NCBI RefSeq assembly: GCF_900172325.1
Contig: NZ_FWFR01000001.1
Span: forward strand, 2,186,335 to 2,250,334
Length of the DNA stretch: 64,000 nucleotides
Source of the DNA: Oceanibacterium hippocampi
Lineage (GTDB): Bacteria > Pseudomonadota > Alphaproteobacteria > Sneathiellales > Sneathiellaceae
Direction: 5' to 3'
In this document: piece after piece, positions 29,680 through 38,582 of the stretch
How positions within the stretch are numbered: position 1 is the stretch's first letter
Layout: each line of letters starts with the position of its first letter
Notes under the pieces: generated by a model
What the model was told of the DNA's origin: nothing
What the model saw: only the letters and a program-made list of their open reading frames with translations
Databases searched by the model: none
Position numbers and translations under genes: made by a program

Positions 29680-31023
29680 CTAATCCAGACTTGAAAGATA
29701 TTCTTCCAACCACTTGATGTCGTAGGTCCCGTCGACGAAGTCCCGGTTTCCGACGAGATCGGAAAGGAGCGGGATCGTGCAAGTGATGCCGCCGATGACA
29801 TATTCTTCCAGCGCCCGCCGCAAGCGCATCAGGCATTCGTTCCGGGTATTGCCGTGGACGATCAGCTTGGCGATCAGGCTGTCGTAATACGGCGGAATCC
29901 GGTAGCCGGAATAGAGCGCGGAATCGACCCGGACGCCGAGGCCGCCGGGCTGGTGATAATCGGTGACCTGGCCGGGCGAGGCCATGAAGGTGCGCGGATG
30001 CTCGGCGTTGATCCGGCATTCGATCGCGTGCCCGGTGAAGCGGACATCCTTCTGGGTGAAGGAAAGCGGCGCCCCGCTGGCGATCCGGATCTGCTCGCGC
30101 ACCAGGTCGATGCCGGTCACCATCTCGGTCACCGGATGCTCGACCTGCAGGCGGGTGTTCATCTCGATGAAATAGAAGGCGCCGTCCTCATAGAGGAACT
30201 CGATGGTGCCGACGCCGAGATAGCCGAGTGCCGAGATCGCCTTCACGACGGTCTCGCCGATTTCCTCGCGCTCGCGGGCGTTGAGGGCGGGCGAGGGCGA
30301 TTCCTCGACGACCTTCTGGTGGCGCCGCTGCAGCGAGCAGTCGCGCTCGCCCAGGTGAACCACGTTGCCATGCGCGTCGGCGATGATCTGCATCTCGATA
30401 TGGCGCGGCCGGCTGAGATACTTCTCCATGTAGACGGCATCGTCGCCGAAGGCGTTGCGCGCCTCGGAGCGGGCGTCGGCGATCTCGGCGGACAGCCTTT
30501 CCGGCTCCTTCACGACGCGCATGCCGCGCCCGCCGCCGCCCGCCGCCGCCTTGACGAGCACCGGATAGCCGATCTCGGCGGCGATCCGCGCCGCCTCGGC
30601 CTCGTCGTCGATGGCGCCGTCCGAACCGGGCACGCAGGGCACGCCGAGCCGACGCACGGTGTCCTTGGCGGCGATCTTGTCGCCCATCAGGCGGATATGC
30701 TCGGCCGTCGGGCCGATGAAGGTAATGCCGTGGTCGGCAACGATCTCGGCGAACTTGGCGTTCTCGGAGAGGAAGCCGTAGCCCGGATGAATGGCGTCGG
30801 CGTTGGTGATCTCCGCCGCCGCCATGATGGCCGGAATGTTCAGGTAGCTGCGGGCGGCGCTCGGCGGGCCGATGCAGACGCTCTCGTCGGCCAGCCGCAC
30901 ATGCATGGCATCCTCGTCCGCCGTCGAATGGACGGCGACCGTGTGGATGCCCATCTCGCGGCAGGCGCGGTGGATGCGGAGGGCGATCTCCCCGCGATTG
31001 GCAATCAGGACCTTGTCGAACAT
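29680..31023 (-). CDS. accC: acetyl-CoA carboxylase, biotin carboxylase subunit
   Basis: A 447-residue ATP-grasp enzyme that carboxylates the biotin on AccB, first half of fatty-acid committed step. Motifs: KVLIANRGEIALRIHRACRE at the start, the glycine loop AAAGGGGRGMRVV, EKYLSRPRHIEMQI, the Glu/Arg catalytic set FIEMNTRLQVEHPVTE. Standard length. Stop TAG ten bases before the aat start on the same strand. accB precedes it by 19 bases. Confidence 0.97.
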   Translation of the reverse strand: MFDKVLIANRGEIALRIHRACREMGIHTVAVHSTADEDAMHVRLADESVCIGPPSAARSYLNIPAIMAAAEITNADAIHPGYGFLSENAKFAEIVADHGITFIGPTAEHIRLMGDKIAAKDTVRRLGVPCVPGSDGAIDDEAEAARIAAEIGYPVLVKAAAGGGGRGMRVVKEPERLSAEIADARSEARNAFGDDAVYMEKYLSRPRHIEMQIIADAHGNVVHLGERDCSLQRRHQKVVEESPSPALNAREREEIGETVVKAISALGYLGVGTIEFLYEDGAFYFIEMNTRLQVEHPVTEMVTGIDLVREQIRIASGAPLSFTQKDVRFTGHAIECRINAEHPRTFMASPGQVTDYHQPGGLGVRVDSALYSGYRIPPYYDSLIAKLIVHGNTRNECLMRLRRALEEYVIGGITCTIPLLSDLVGNRDFVDGTYDIKWLEEYLSSLD

Positions 31024-31042
31024 CGAATGCAGACCAGCCTCG

Positions 31043-31504
31043 CTATTCGATAATCATCAGGGTCTGGCCGAATTCGACCGGTTCCTCGTTGCTCACGAGA
31101 ATCCGCGACAGCGTGCCGCTGGTCGGGGCCGGAATCGGGTTCATGGTCTTCATCGCCTCGACGATCAGCAGGGTCTGGCCCTTGGTGACGCTGTCGCCGA
31201 CGCGGACGAAGGCCCCGACGCCGGGTTCGGGCGACAGGTAGGCGGTGCCGACCATCGGCGAGGTGACGGCGCCCGGATGGTTCTTCGGGTCGCTGTCGGT
31301 CGCCGCTGCGGCCGCGGCCGGCGCGGGCGCTGCGGCCGGCGCGGCGGCGACGGGCACGGCTGCGGCCTGCGCGCTCTGCGAGGTGCCGAGCGAGACGCGG
31401 ATCCGTGTCGTCTCGTCCTCCCACTCGATCTCGCCGAGACCGGTTTCGTGCAGCAGGCCCGCGAGTTCGCGGATCGCGTCGGTGTCGATCTTCCCTTTGC
31501 TCAT
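31043..31504 (-). CDS. accB: acetyl-CoA carboxylase biotin carboxyl carrier protein
   Basis: A 153-residue carrier. An N-terminal part (DAIRELAGLLHETGLGEIE), a long Ala/Pro-rich flexible linker (residues about 45-80) and a biotinyl domain with the acceptor lysine in VEAMKTMNPI. Works between AccC and the carboxyltransferase. Cotranscribed with accC and aroQ, the usual arrangement. Confidence 0.96.
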   Translation of the reverse strand: MSKGKIDTDAIRELAGLLHETGLGEIEWEDETTRIRVSLGTSQSAQAAAVPVAAAPAAAPAPAAAAAATDSDPKNHPGAVTSPMVGTAYLSPEPGVGAFVRVGDSVTKGQTLLIVEAMKTMNPIPAPTSGTLSRILVSNEEPVEFGQTLMIIE

Positions 31505-31515
31505 GTCGCTTCCGG

Positions 31516-31965
31516 TCAGTCCGTCGTTTCGTTCAGGATATGGGCGATGGCGTCAATCGCCAGCAGGTAGCTCTGGGCGCCGAAGCCCGCCACCATGCCA
31601 CGGACCGCCGGCCCGAGATAGCTGTGGCGGCGAAAATCTTCGCGCGCATGGATATTCGACAGATGGACCTCGATCGCCGGCAGTGCAACCGCGAGCAGCG
31701 CGTCGCGCAGCGCGACCGAGGTATGGGTATAGGCGGCCGCGTTGATGATGATGCCGTCGAAGCGGCCCGCCGCCTCCTGGATCCAGCCGACCAGCTCGCC
31801 CTCGTGGTTGCTCTGGCGGAAATCGGCCGACAGGCCGAGCGCCGTCGCCTTTTGCACGCAGGCGTCCCGGATGTCGTCCAGGCTCGCACGGCCATAGATG
31901 CCGGGCTCGCGCCGTCCGAGCATGTTCAGGTTGGGGCCGTTCAGGATGAGGATGGATGATGCCAT
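31516..31965 (-). CDS. aroQ: type II 3-dehydroquinate dehydratase
   Basis: A 149-residue dodecameric enzyme of the shikimate pathway. It opens ILILNGPNLNMLGRREPGIY, with catalytic Tyr and Arg; NAAAYTHTSVALRDALL and EVHLSNIHAREDFRR are the other active-site segments. The ATG at 31965 is at the start of the conserved fold; the longer frame upstream is not. First gene of aroQ-accB-accC-aat. Confidence 0.97.
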   Translation of the reverse strand: MASSILILNGPNLNMLGRREPGIYGRASLDDIRDACVQKATALGLSADFRQSNHEGELVGWIQEAAGRFDGIIINAAAYTHTSVALRDALLAVALPAIEVHLSNIHAREDFRRHSYLGPAVRGMVAGFGAQSYLLAIDAIAHILNETTD

Positions 31966-32153
31966 GTCTTCGCTTTTGCGCGCGAACGAAGAGGTCCGCC
32001 GGGCGTCTGTATAATCGCTTTTCGGGCAGGGGGAAAGTCTTGCGCCGCGTGCCCTGTCGGAGCCCGGCATCGGCCGGCCCGGCTTGTCAGTCCGCCTGTG
32101 GCCTACCATAATCAGGGTAACGGTCTGCCCAGCTGACGAAACGGAAAATACCG

Positions 32154-33149
32154 ATGCGTTTAACGATCAATGGTGAGGCGCGCGACGTTGCCGACGCCCT
32201 CACGGTCGCCGATCTGCTTGTCGAACTCGGCCTCGACGGCCGCAAGATCGCCTTCGAGCGGAATCTGGAAATCGTGCCGCGGTCTGCCTACCAGGCGACC
32301 AGCCTCGCCGACGGCGACCGGCTCGAGATCGTCCATTTCATCGGTGGCGGCTCGGGCCTGGCGGCCGCCGCGCCGGACGACGACGACATGCTGGAGGTCG
32401 CCGGGCTGCGCTTCCGCTCGCGCCTGCTGGTCGGGACCGGCAAGTACCGCGATTTCGAGGAGACCCGCCGGGCGATCGAGGCCTCGGGCGCGGAAATCGT
32501 CACCGTCGCCGTGCGCCGGGTGAACATCACCGACCCGAAACAGCCGATGCTGGTCGACCACGTCGACCCGAAGAAATACACCTACCTGCCCAATACCGCG
32601 TTCTGCTACACCGCCGACGAGGCGGTCCGGACCCTCAGGCTGGCGCGCGAGGCGGGCGGCTGGGAACTCGTCAAGCTCGAGGTCCTGGGCGACCACAAGA
32701 CGCTCTATCCGGACATGCTGGAAACCCTTCGCGCGGCCGAAGAGCTGATCCGCGACGGCTTCAAGGTCATGGTCTACTGTTCCGACGACCCGCTGATGGC
32801 CAAGCGGCTGGAGGATCTGGGCTGCGTCGCGATCATGCCGCTCGCGGCGCCGATCGGCTCCGGTCTCGGCCTCCAGAACCCGGTCAATATCCGCATCATC
32901 ATCGAGCAGTCGTCGGTCCCGGTGCTGGTCGATGCCGGCGTCGGCACCGCCTCCGACGCGGCGCTGGCCATGGAACTCGGCTGCGACGGCGTGCTCATGA
33001 ACACGGCGATCGCCCATGCCAAGGACCCGGTCATGATGGCCCACGCCATGCGGCACGGCGTCGAGGCCGGCCGCCTGGCCTACCTGGCGGGGCGGATGCC
33101 GAAGAAGTTCTATGCCGATCCGTCCTCGCCGCTCGCCGGGCTGATCTGA
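32154..33149 (+). CDS. thiG: ThiS-ThiG fusion, thiazole synthase
   Basis: A 331-residue protein joining the sulfur carrier ThiS (residues 1-65, [20 protein letters not shown], ending [10 protein letters not shown]) with thiazole synthase ThiG (from about residue 77: [32 protein letters not shown], the Schiff-base lysine region [10 protein letters not shown], and [11 protein letters not shown] at the end). Together they make the thiazole phosphate moiety of thiamine. ThiS normally needs a free C-terminal Gly-Gly for thiocarboxylation; here GG is followed by more protein. No TPP riboswitch was recognised upstream. Confidence 0.93.
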   Translation: MRLTINGEARDVADALTVADLLVELGLDGRKIAFERNLEIVPRSAYQATSLADGDRLEIVHFIGGGSGLAAAAPDDDDMLEVAGLRFRSRLLVGTGKYRDFEETRRAIEASGAEIVTVAVRRVNITDPKQPMLVDHVDPKKYTYLPNTAFCYTADEAVRTLRLAREAGGWELVKLEVLGDHKTLYPDMLETLRAAEELIRDGFKVMVYCSDDPLMAKRLEDLGCVAIMPLAAPIGSGLGLQNPVNIRIIIEQSSVPVLVDAGVGTASDAALAMELGCDGVLMNTAIAHAKDPVMMAHAMRHGVEAGRLAYLAGRMPKKFYADPSSPLAGLI

Positions 33150-33153
33150 CCGG

Positions 33154-33699
33154 TCAGACGCCCTCGGGTTCGGCCTGGGCCTCGCCGGTTTCCGGCTGCA
33201 GCGCCAGCGCGCGATCCTGCAGCCGGGTGAGGATCTGGTCGAGGCGCTGCAGGTCGCGGGCCGGCAGGGCGGCCAGCAGGTCGCGTTCGTAATCGAGCGC
33301 CAGCGGCACGATCTCGTCGTAAATCCGCTTGCCCTCGGCGCTCATCTCGAGGATCGAGCGGCGCCGGTCGGCGGTGTCCTGGCGCCGGTCGAGGCGCTTC
33401 GCCCGGACCAGGCGGTCGACGGCACGGCTGACCATGACCTTGTCCATCGCCGATTTCTCCGCCACCTCGTTGGCGGAGATGCCGGGATTGGCGCCGAGCA
33501 CGGCAAGTACCCGCCACTCGGGCACGGTCAGCCGGAATCGATCGGCGTAGACGCGGGCCAGGTTTCGGCTGACGATGTTGGTCAGGACCGACAGCCGGTA
33601 GGGGATGAAATGGCCGAGGACGAGTGAGTCCTGGTCGGTGTCGCCGGACCCGGCTGCGTTGCCCGCCATGCTCTGGCGGGTCGGTCGGTCGAGGGTCAT
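33154..33699 (-). CDS. MarR-family transcriptional regulator
   Basis: A 181-residue winged-helix repressor. Core: FRLTVPEWRVLAVLGANPG, ISANEVAEKSAMDKVMVSRA (recognition helix), VDRLVRAKRLDRRQDTADRR (wing), followed by the dimerisation helix. It is divergent from hppD and the 99-106 bases between their starts carry a perfect palindrome, so it probably controls tyrosine degradation, sensing a pathway intermediate. Compare HpaR/HmgR-type MarR proteins. Confidence 0.9.
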   Translation of the reverse strand: MTLDRPTRQSMAGNAAGSGDTDQDSLVLGHFIPYRLSVLTNIVSRNLARVYADRFRLTVPEWRVLAVLGANPGISANEVAEKSAMDKVMVSRAVDRLVRAKRLDRRQDTADRRRSILEMSAEGKRIYDEIVPLALDYERDLLAALPARDLQRLDQILTRLQDRALALQPETGEAQAEPEGV

Positions 33700-33723
33700 G
33701 GCGGGTGATGTCCCACTTGCAAT

Positions 33724-33741
33724 TAGTTTCGGATGAAACTA
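33724..33741. promoter_or_regulatory. palindromic operator, MarR regulator/hppD
   Basis: TAGTTTC, GGAT, GAAACTA: a perfect seven-base inverted repeat with a four-base centre, in the divergent region between the MarR gene and hppD. Size and symmetry fit a MarR dimer site. Confidence 0.7.
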
Positions 33742-33804
33742 CTCATGGCATGAGCAGACGGTGGCCCGGCCGGCCGGGCCGCGCCAAACCACGGGAGAAT
33801 GCCG

Positions 33805-34881
33805 ATGGCTGACCTTTTCGACAACCCCATGGGTACCGATGGCTTTGAATTCGTCGAATATACCGCGCCCGACCCGGAAGCGCTCGGACGGCTGTTCGAG
33901 AGCATGGGCTTCCGGCCCGTGGCGCGCCACCGTTCCAAGAATGTGACGCTCTATCGCCAGGGCGACGTCAACTTCATCGTCAACGGCGAGAGCGACAGTT
34001 TCGCCCAGTCCTTCGCCCGGGTGCACGGGCCGAGCGCCTGCGCCATGGCCTTCCGGGTGAAGAATGCCGGGGAAGCCTACAAGCGGGCGATCGCCAACGG
34101 CGCGTGGGGCGTCGAGAGCACGGTCGGGCCGATGGAGCTGAACATCCCGGCGATCAAGGGGATCGGCGATTCGCTGATTTACCTGGTCGACCGTTACGGG
34201 CCGCGCGGCACGATCTATGACGTCGACTTCCTGCCGGTCGAGGGCGAGAGCCTGACGCCAGACGGTGTCGGCCTGACCTATGTCGACCACCTGACCCACA
34301 ACGTCCATCGCGGCCGCATGAACGAATGGGCGGATTTCTACGAGCGGCTCTTCAATTTCCGCGAGATCCGCTATTTCGATATCGAGGGCCAGGTGACCGG
34401 TCTGAAGAGCCGGGCGATGACCAGCCCCTGCGGCAAGATCCGCATCCCGATCAACGAGAGCTCGGACGACCAGTCGCAGATCGTCGAATACCTGAATGCC
34501 TATCATGGCGAGGGGATCCAGCATATCGCGCTCGGGACCAGCGACATCTATGCCACCGTCGAGGCGCTGCGCGCCGGCGGCGTCGCCTTCCAGACCGTGC
34601 CCGACACCTATTACGACCAGGTCGGTGCCCGGGTGCCAGATCACGGCGAGGATCTCGAACGGCTCGCCCGTAACCGGATCCTGATCGACGGCGCGCCGAC
34701 CGAGGGGCAGGGGCTGCTGCTGCAGATCTTCACGGAGAACGTCATCGGCCCGATCTTCTTCGAGATCATCCAGCGCAAGGGCAACGACGGCTTCGGCGAA
34801 GGCAATTTCAAGGCGCTGTTCGAATCGATCGAACTCGACCAGATCCGTCGCGGAGTGGTCAAGGCACCGGCGGAGGCTTGA
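33805..34881 (+). CDS. hppD: 4-hydroxyphenylpyruvate dioxygenase
   Basis: A 358-residue non-haem Fe(II) dioxygenase converting 4-hydroxyphenylpyruvate to homogentisate. N-terminal VOC half (FEFVEYTAPDPEALGRLFES, VHGPSACAMAFRVK), C-terminal half with metal His in YVDHLTHNVHRGRM, IQHIALGTSDIYATV, and Glu in IFFEIIQRKGNDG, GNFKALFESIE ending. The second ATG was chosen since GGGAGA lies six bases before it and abuts the first one. First gene of the tyrosine catabolic operon. Confidence 0.96.
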   Translation: MADLFDNPMGTDGFEFVEYTAPDPEALGRLFESMGFRPVARHRSKNVTLYRQGDVNFIVNGESDSFAQSFARVHGPSACAMAFRVKNAGEAYKRAIANGAWGVESTVGPMELNIPAIKGIGDSLIYLVDRYGPRGTIYDVDFLPVEGESLTPDGVGLTYVDHLTHNVHRGRMNEWADFYERLFNFREIRYFDIEGQVTGLKSRAMTSPCGKIRIPINESSDDQSQIVEYLNAYHGEGIQHIALGTSDIYATVEALRAGGVAFQTVPDTYYDQVGARVPDHGEDLERLARNRILIDGAPTEGQGLLLQIFTENVIGPIFFEIIQRKGNDGFGEGNFKALFESIELDQIRRGVVKAPAEA

Positions 34882-34885
34882 GAGC

Positions 34886-36025
34886 ATGGCCAGGAACTGG
34901 ATCAGGATTCCGCACCGGGAAGGCGAGCACAGCCGCCAGGCCCATGCCGACCTGCCCGACGGGACCTATGAGCGCGAGCTCGGCAAGGAGGGGTTCTTCG
35001 GCCCGGCGACGCACATGTACCATGCCCATCCGCCGACCGGCTGGAGTTCGTGGGAGGGGCCGCTCCGGCCGCGCGCCTTCGACACCACGAAGCTCAACAA
35101 GGCCGGCGACAGCCCGTGGGAGGCCCGCCATCTGCTCGGCAACGCCTCGGTCAAGCTGCGCGCCTGGTCCTGCGACGCGCCGATGGATCACCTGGTGCGC
35201 AATGCCGATGGCGACGAGCTGATCTTCATCCACCAGGGTGCCGGCGAGCTCTATTGCGACTATGGCCACATGACGGTGCGCGACGGCGACTACGTGATGC
35301 TGCCGCGGGCGACGATGTGGCGGCTCGAGCCGAGCGCGCCGGTCCGGGCGCTGCTGATCGAGGCGACCAACGATTCCTTCCAGTTGCCGGAGAAGGGCCT
35401 GGTCGGCGCCCATGCGATCTTCGATCCGGCGATCCTCGACGTGCCGGCCCTGGACGACGCCTTCCGCGCCCAGCAGGGCGACGACCCCTGGCGGGTCGTG
35501 GTCAAGCGCCGCGACCAGCTGTCGACCGTGAGCTATCCCTACAATCCGCTCGACGCGGTCGGCTGGAAGGGCGACCTCATGCCGGTGCGCGTCAACTGGC
35601 GCGACATCCGCCCGCTGATGAGCGCCCGCTATCACCTGCCGCCGTCGGCGCATACCACCTTCCTGGCCGGCCGCTTCGTCGTCTGCACCTTCTGCCCGCG
35701 GCCGATCGAAAGCGATCCGGGGGCGCTGAAGGTGCCGTTCTTCCATTCGAACGACGATTACGACGAGGTGATCTTCTATCACGCGGGCGATTTCTTCAGC
35801 CGCGACAACATCCATCCGGGGATGATCACCCTGCATCCCTCGGGCTTCACCCACGGGCCGCATCCGAAGGCCTTCGCCGCCGGCGCCAGGGCGAAGAAGA
35901 CGGCGACCGACGAGGTCGCGGTGATGATCGACACGCGCGACGCGCTCGACATCGCCGAGGCCGCGACGGGCATCGAATGGCCGGACTATCACCGCTCCTG
36001 GGGCGGCGGGACGGCATCCGAGTAG
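34886..36025 (+). CDS. hmgA: homogentisate 1,2-dioxygenase
   Basis: A 379-residue cupin-like Fe(II) ring-cleavage enzyme producing maleylacetoacetate. Blocks: PATHMYHAHPPTGWSSWEGP, LIFIHQGAGELYCDYGHM, the metal site FFHSNDDYDEVIFYHAGDFF with Glu, and HPSGFTHGPHPKAF. About 60 residues shorter than the human/Pseudomonas enzyme, but this short form is known in alphaproteobacteria. Five bases after hppD. Its stop lies in a perfect 14-base tandem duplication. Confidence 0.93.
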   Translation: MARNWIRIPHREGEHSRQAHADLPDGTYERELGKEGFFGPATHMYHAHPPTGWSSWEGPLRPRAFDTTKLNKAGDSPWEARHLLGNASVKLRAWSCDAPMDHLVRNADGDELIFIHQGAGELYCDYGHMTVRDGDYVMLPRATMWRLEPSAPVRALLIEATNDSFQLPEKGLVGAHAIFDPAILDVPALDDAFRAQQGDDPWRVVVKRRDQLSTVSYPYNPLDAVGWKGDLMPVRVNWRDIRPLMSARYHLPPSAHTTFLAGRFVVCTFCPRPIESDPGALKVPFFHSNDDYDEVIFYHAGDFFSRDNIHPGMITLHPSGFTHGPHPKAFAAGARAKKTATDEVAVMIDTRDALDIAEAATGIEWPDYHRSWGGGTASE

Positions 36026-36041
36026 ACGCATCCGAGTAGAC
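36014..36041 (+). repeat. perfect 14-base tandem duplication at hmgA stop
   Basis: GCATCCGAGTAGAC twice, back to back. The first copy contains the hmgA stop codon TAG, the second an in-frame-like copy after it. Looks like recent replication slippage. Confidence 0.9.
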
Positions 36042-36084
36042 TGGGGAACGTGCCAGAAACCGACAGGGCGGGAACGGGATCGAG

Positions 36085-37068
36085 ATGAAACTTGCTTCAC
36101 TGAAAGGCGGCCGGGACGGCCGCCTCGTGGTCGTCAGCCGTGATCTGGAGAGCTGCCTCGAAGTGCCTGACATCGCGCCGACCCTGCAGGCGGCGCTGGA
36201 CGACTGGAAGACCGCCGCGCCGCGCCTGAAGGCGGTCGCCGAGAGCCTCGATGCCGGCACGGCGAAGGGCGCGAGGCCGTTCGATCAGGCCGCCGCCGCC
36301 TCGCCGCTGCCGCGCGCCTACCAGTTCGTCGACGGCTCGGCCTATCTCTACCATGTCGAACTGGTCCGCAAGGCCCGCGGCGCCGAGATGCCCGAGGGGC
36401 TGAAGACCGATCCGCTGATGTACCAGGGGCTCTCCGACAGCTTCATCGGCCCCCGCGACGACATCCTGGTGGCGTCCGAGGATTACGGCATCGACTTCGA
36501 ATCCGAGGTCGCGGTGATCACCGGCGATGTGCCGATGGGCATCGACGCGCGGGCGGCGCGCGCGCATATCCGCCTCGTCATGCTGATCAACGACGTCTCG
36601 CTGCGCGGCCTGATCCCGGGCGAACTCGGCAAGGGCTTCGGATTCCTGCACGGCAAGCCGGCGAGTGCCTTCTCGCCGGTCGCGGTGACCCCGGACGCGC
36701 TCGGGCCCGCGTGGGACGGCGGCAAGCTCTCGCTGCCGCTGGTCAGCACCCTGAACGGGGCCGAGTTCGGCCATCCGGATGCCGGCGAGGACCTTGCCTT
36801 CGATTTCGGCGCGCTCATCGCCCATGCCGCGAAGACCCGGGCGCTGTCGGCCGGGACCATCGTCGGCTCGGGCACCGTGTCCAACCGTCGCGAGGGTGTC
36901 GGTTCGAGCTGCCTGGCCGAGAAGCGGATGATCGAGACGATCGAGCAGGGCAAGCCCTCGACGCCCTTCATGCGCTTCGGCGATCGCATCCGGATCGAGA
37001 TGCGCGACGAGGCAGGCGCCTCGATCTTTGGCGCCATCGACCAGACGGTCGTCCGCTACGAGGGCTAG
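36085..37068 (+). CDS. fumarylacetoacetate hydrolase family protein
   Basis: A 327-residue hydrolase of the FAH fold that completes tyrosine breakdown to fumarate and acetoacetate. Landmarks: YQFVDGSAYLYHVELVRKAR, LMYQGLSDSFIGPRDDILVA, DFESEVAVITGDVPMGID (metal ligands), NDVSLRGLIPGELGKGFGF and GTVSNRREGVGSSCLAEKRM. Length is short versus eukaryotic FAH (about 420) but normal for the bacterial two-domain type. Third gene of hppD-hmgA operon; isomerase step (maiA) is not in the window. Confidence 0.9.
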   Translation: MKLASLKGGRDGRLVVVSRDLESCLEVPDIAPTLQAALDDWKTAAPRLKAVAESLDAGTAKGARPFDQAAAASPLPRAYQFVDGSAYLYHVELVRKARGAEMPEGLKTDPLMYQGLSDSFIGPRDDILVASEDYGIDFESEVAVITGDVPMGIDARAARAHIRLVMLINDVSLRGLIPGELGKGFGFLHGKPASAFSPVAVTPDALGPAWDGGKLSLPLVSTLNGAEFGHPDAGEDLAFDFGALIAHAAKTRALSAGTIVGSGTVSNRREGVGSSCLAEKRMIETIEQGKPSTPFMRFGDRIRIEMRDEAGASIFGAIDQTVVRYEG

Positions 37069-37107
37069 GCGGGGCAGGGGCGCGGCGCTGGGGCTGGCGG
37101 GCCGAGC

Positions 37108-37704
37108 CTACTCGGCCGCTTCCGAGGCGTAGATCGACTGCTTCGGCCGTGCCATCACCCGGTTCAGCATCGGCACGAAGGCCTCCAGCGGCATGCTGTC
37201 GTAGTTCGGATCGAAGGCCGGCCCGTCGTACTTGGCGCAGAATTCCGCCGTCTGTTCGAAGCCCGGATGACCGCGGAACCGTTCGCGCATGTTGCGGTCG
37301 CGGCCGATGTGATGGAAGAAGTAATAGCCCTGGAAGATGCCGTGCTGCTCGACCATCCAGTGGTTCTCGGGCGAGACGAAGGGCTTGAGCACGGCGGCGG
37401 CAATGTCCGCATGGTTCCACGGGCCGAGCAGGTCGCCGATGTCGTGGATCAGGGCGCAGACAACGTATTCCTCGTCGCGGCCGTCGCGGTGGGCGCGCGT
37501 CGCGGTCTGCAGCGAATGTTCCAGCCGGTCGACGGCGAAACCGCCGCAATCGCCCTCGAGTCCGCGGAGATGGCCGAGAACCCGTTCCGGCAGGGCGCCG
37601 GCAAAGGCCGCGTAATGCGGGCCGATCGCCCGCCAGTCGGCCTTCGTGCTGTCGGCCATGTTGGTGAAGCTCGCGCGCGGAAGCTCGTCGTCGTTATCGG
37701 CCAT
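37108..37704 (-). CDS. HD-domain protein, PhnZ/MIOX-like
   Basis: A 198-residue cytoplasmic protein with an HD-type metal site: His in LEHSLQTATRAH, HD in CALIHDIGDL, His in GPWNHADIAAA and a later Asp/His cluster (ENHWMVEQHGIF). The C-terminal half (AFDPNYDSMPLEAFVPMLNR) resembles the HD oxygenases related to PhnZ and myo-inositol oxygenase rather than classic phosphohydrolases, where an HD pair binds a di-iron centre. Substrate unknown. Strong CCCAGGAGGAG before the ATG. It precedes nothing on its strand but follows the DsbA-like gene. Confidence 0.75.
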   Translation of the reverse strand: MADNDDELPRASFTNMADSTKADWRAIGPHYAAFAGALPERVLGHLRGLEGDCGGFAVDRLEHSLQTATRAHRDGRDEEYVVCALIHDIGDLLGPWNHADIAAAVLKPFVSPENHWMVEQHGIFQGYYFFHHIGRDRNMRERFRGHPGFEQTAEFCAKYDGPAFDPNYDSMPLEAFVPMLNRVMARPKQSIYASEAAE

Positions 37705-37733
37705 GGTCGTCTCCTCCTGGGCGGTCGGCGCGT

Positions 37734-38483
37734 TCAGCTGTCGCCGCGCGCCTGCCTCACGATCTCGCGGAACTGGTCGGCCGTCAGCGCGCCCGGATAG
37801 ACCTTTTCGCCGACCACGAACGCCGGCGTGCCGGTGATGTCGAGGGCCTGGGCGAGGGCATAGCTCCGGCGGATGACGGCGACGATCTCCTCGGAGGCCA
37901 TGTCCTGCTGCAACTTCGCGGTGTCGAGGCCGACCGAGGCGGCGAGCGCCAGCACCCGGTCCTCGCCGAGGTTGCCCTCGTTCGCCATCATGGCCTCGTG
38001 GAACGCTAGGTAGCCGTCCTGGTGGACGGCCGCCAGCGCGGCGCGGGCGGCGGTCACGCTGTCCTTGCCGAGCACCGGAAATTCCTTGAGCACGACGCGG
38101 ATGTTGCCGTCCGCCTCCAGGACCTCGGCGAGCGCCCGGTGGGCGCGCTTGCAATAGGGGCAGCGGTAATCGAAGAACTCGACGATCGTCACGTCGCCGT
38201 CCGGGTTGCCGAGGATCGGCGACGTCGGATCGTTGAACAGGCCGTCGGCATGGGCAACGACGCGATCCTTCAGCGAATCCTGGCGCGCCGCCTGCTCGCG
38301 CGCCTCGAGCGCCTGCAGCGCCTCGACGATGACCTCGGGGTGCTCGATCAGGTATTCGCGGACGATTTCGCGGATGCGCGCCTCCTGGGCCTCGTCCAGG
38401 GACTCGCCGGCCTGCGCGCCGGTGACGCCGAGAAGCGTGACGGCGAGGGCCAGCGCGGCAAGGAAGGTTCGGATGGCGGTCAT
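37734..38483 (-). CDS. DsbA-family thiol oxidoreductase
   Basis: A 249-residue exported protein: signal peptide (TFLAALALAVTLLGVTGAQA), a helical N-terminal part, then a thioredoxin fold with active site CPYC in VEFFDYRCPYCKRAHRAL, and cis-Pro in TGTPAFVVGEKVYPG. Acts in the periplasm, probably in disulfide formation or in cooperation with DsbB or copper proteins. Related to the Com1/ScsC-type DsbA group by length. Confidence 0.92.
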   Translation of the reverse strand: MTAIRTFLAALALAVTLLGVTGAQAGESLDEAQEARIREIVREYLIEHPEVIVEALQALEAREQAARQDSLKDRVVAHADGLFNDPTSPILGNPDGDVTIVEFFDYRCPYCKRAHRALAEVLEADGNIRVVLKEFPVLGKDSVTAARAALAAVHQDGYLAFHEAMMANEGNLGEDRVLALAASVGLDTAKLQQDMASEEIVAVIRRSYALAQALDITGTPAFVVGEKVYPGALTADQFREIVRQARGDS

Positions 38484-38582
38484 GCGATTCTCGCGAAACG
38501 GGGAACGTTTGGCGCATCTTGAGGGCGCGCAGGATGCATCACAAGGAAAATTCCCGTGAGCGGGTGCCTGACCCGGAGCGCC

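Noticed and set aside
31966-32153. TPP riboswitch upstream of thiSG
   Set aside because: The expected CUGAGA and ACCUGAUC-like segments are not present.
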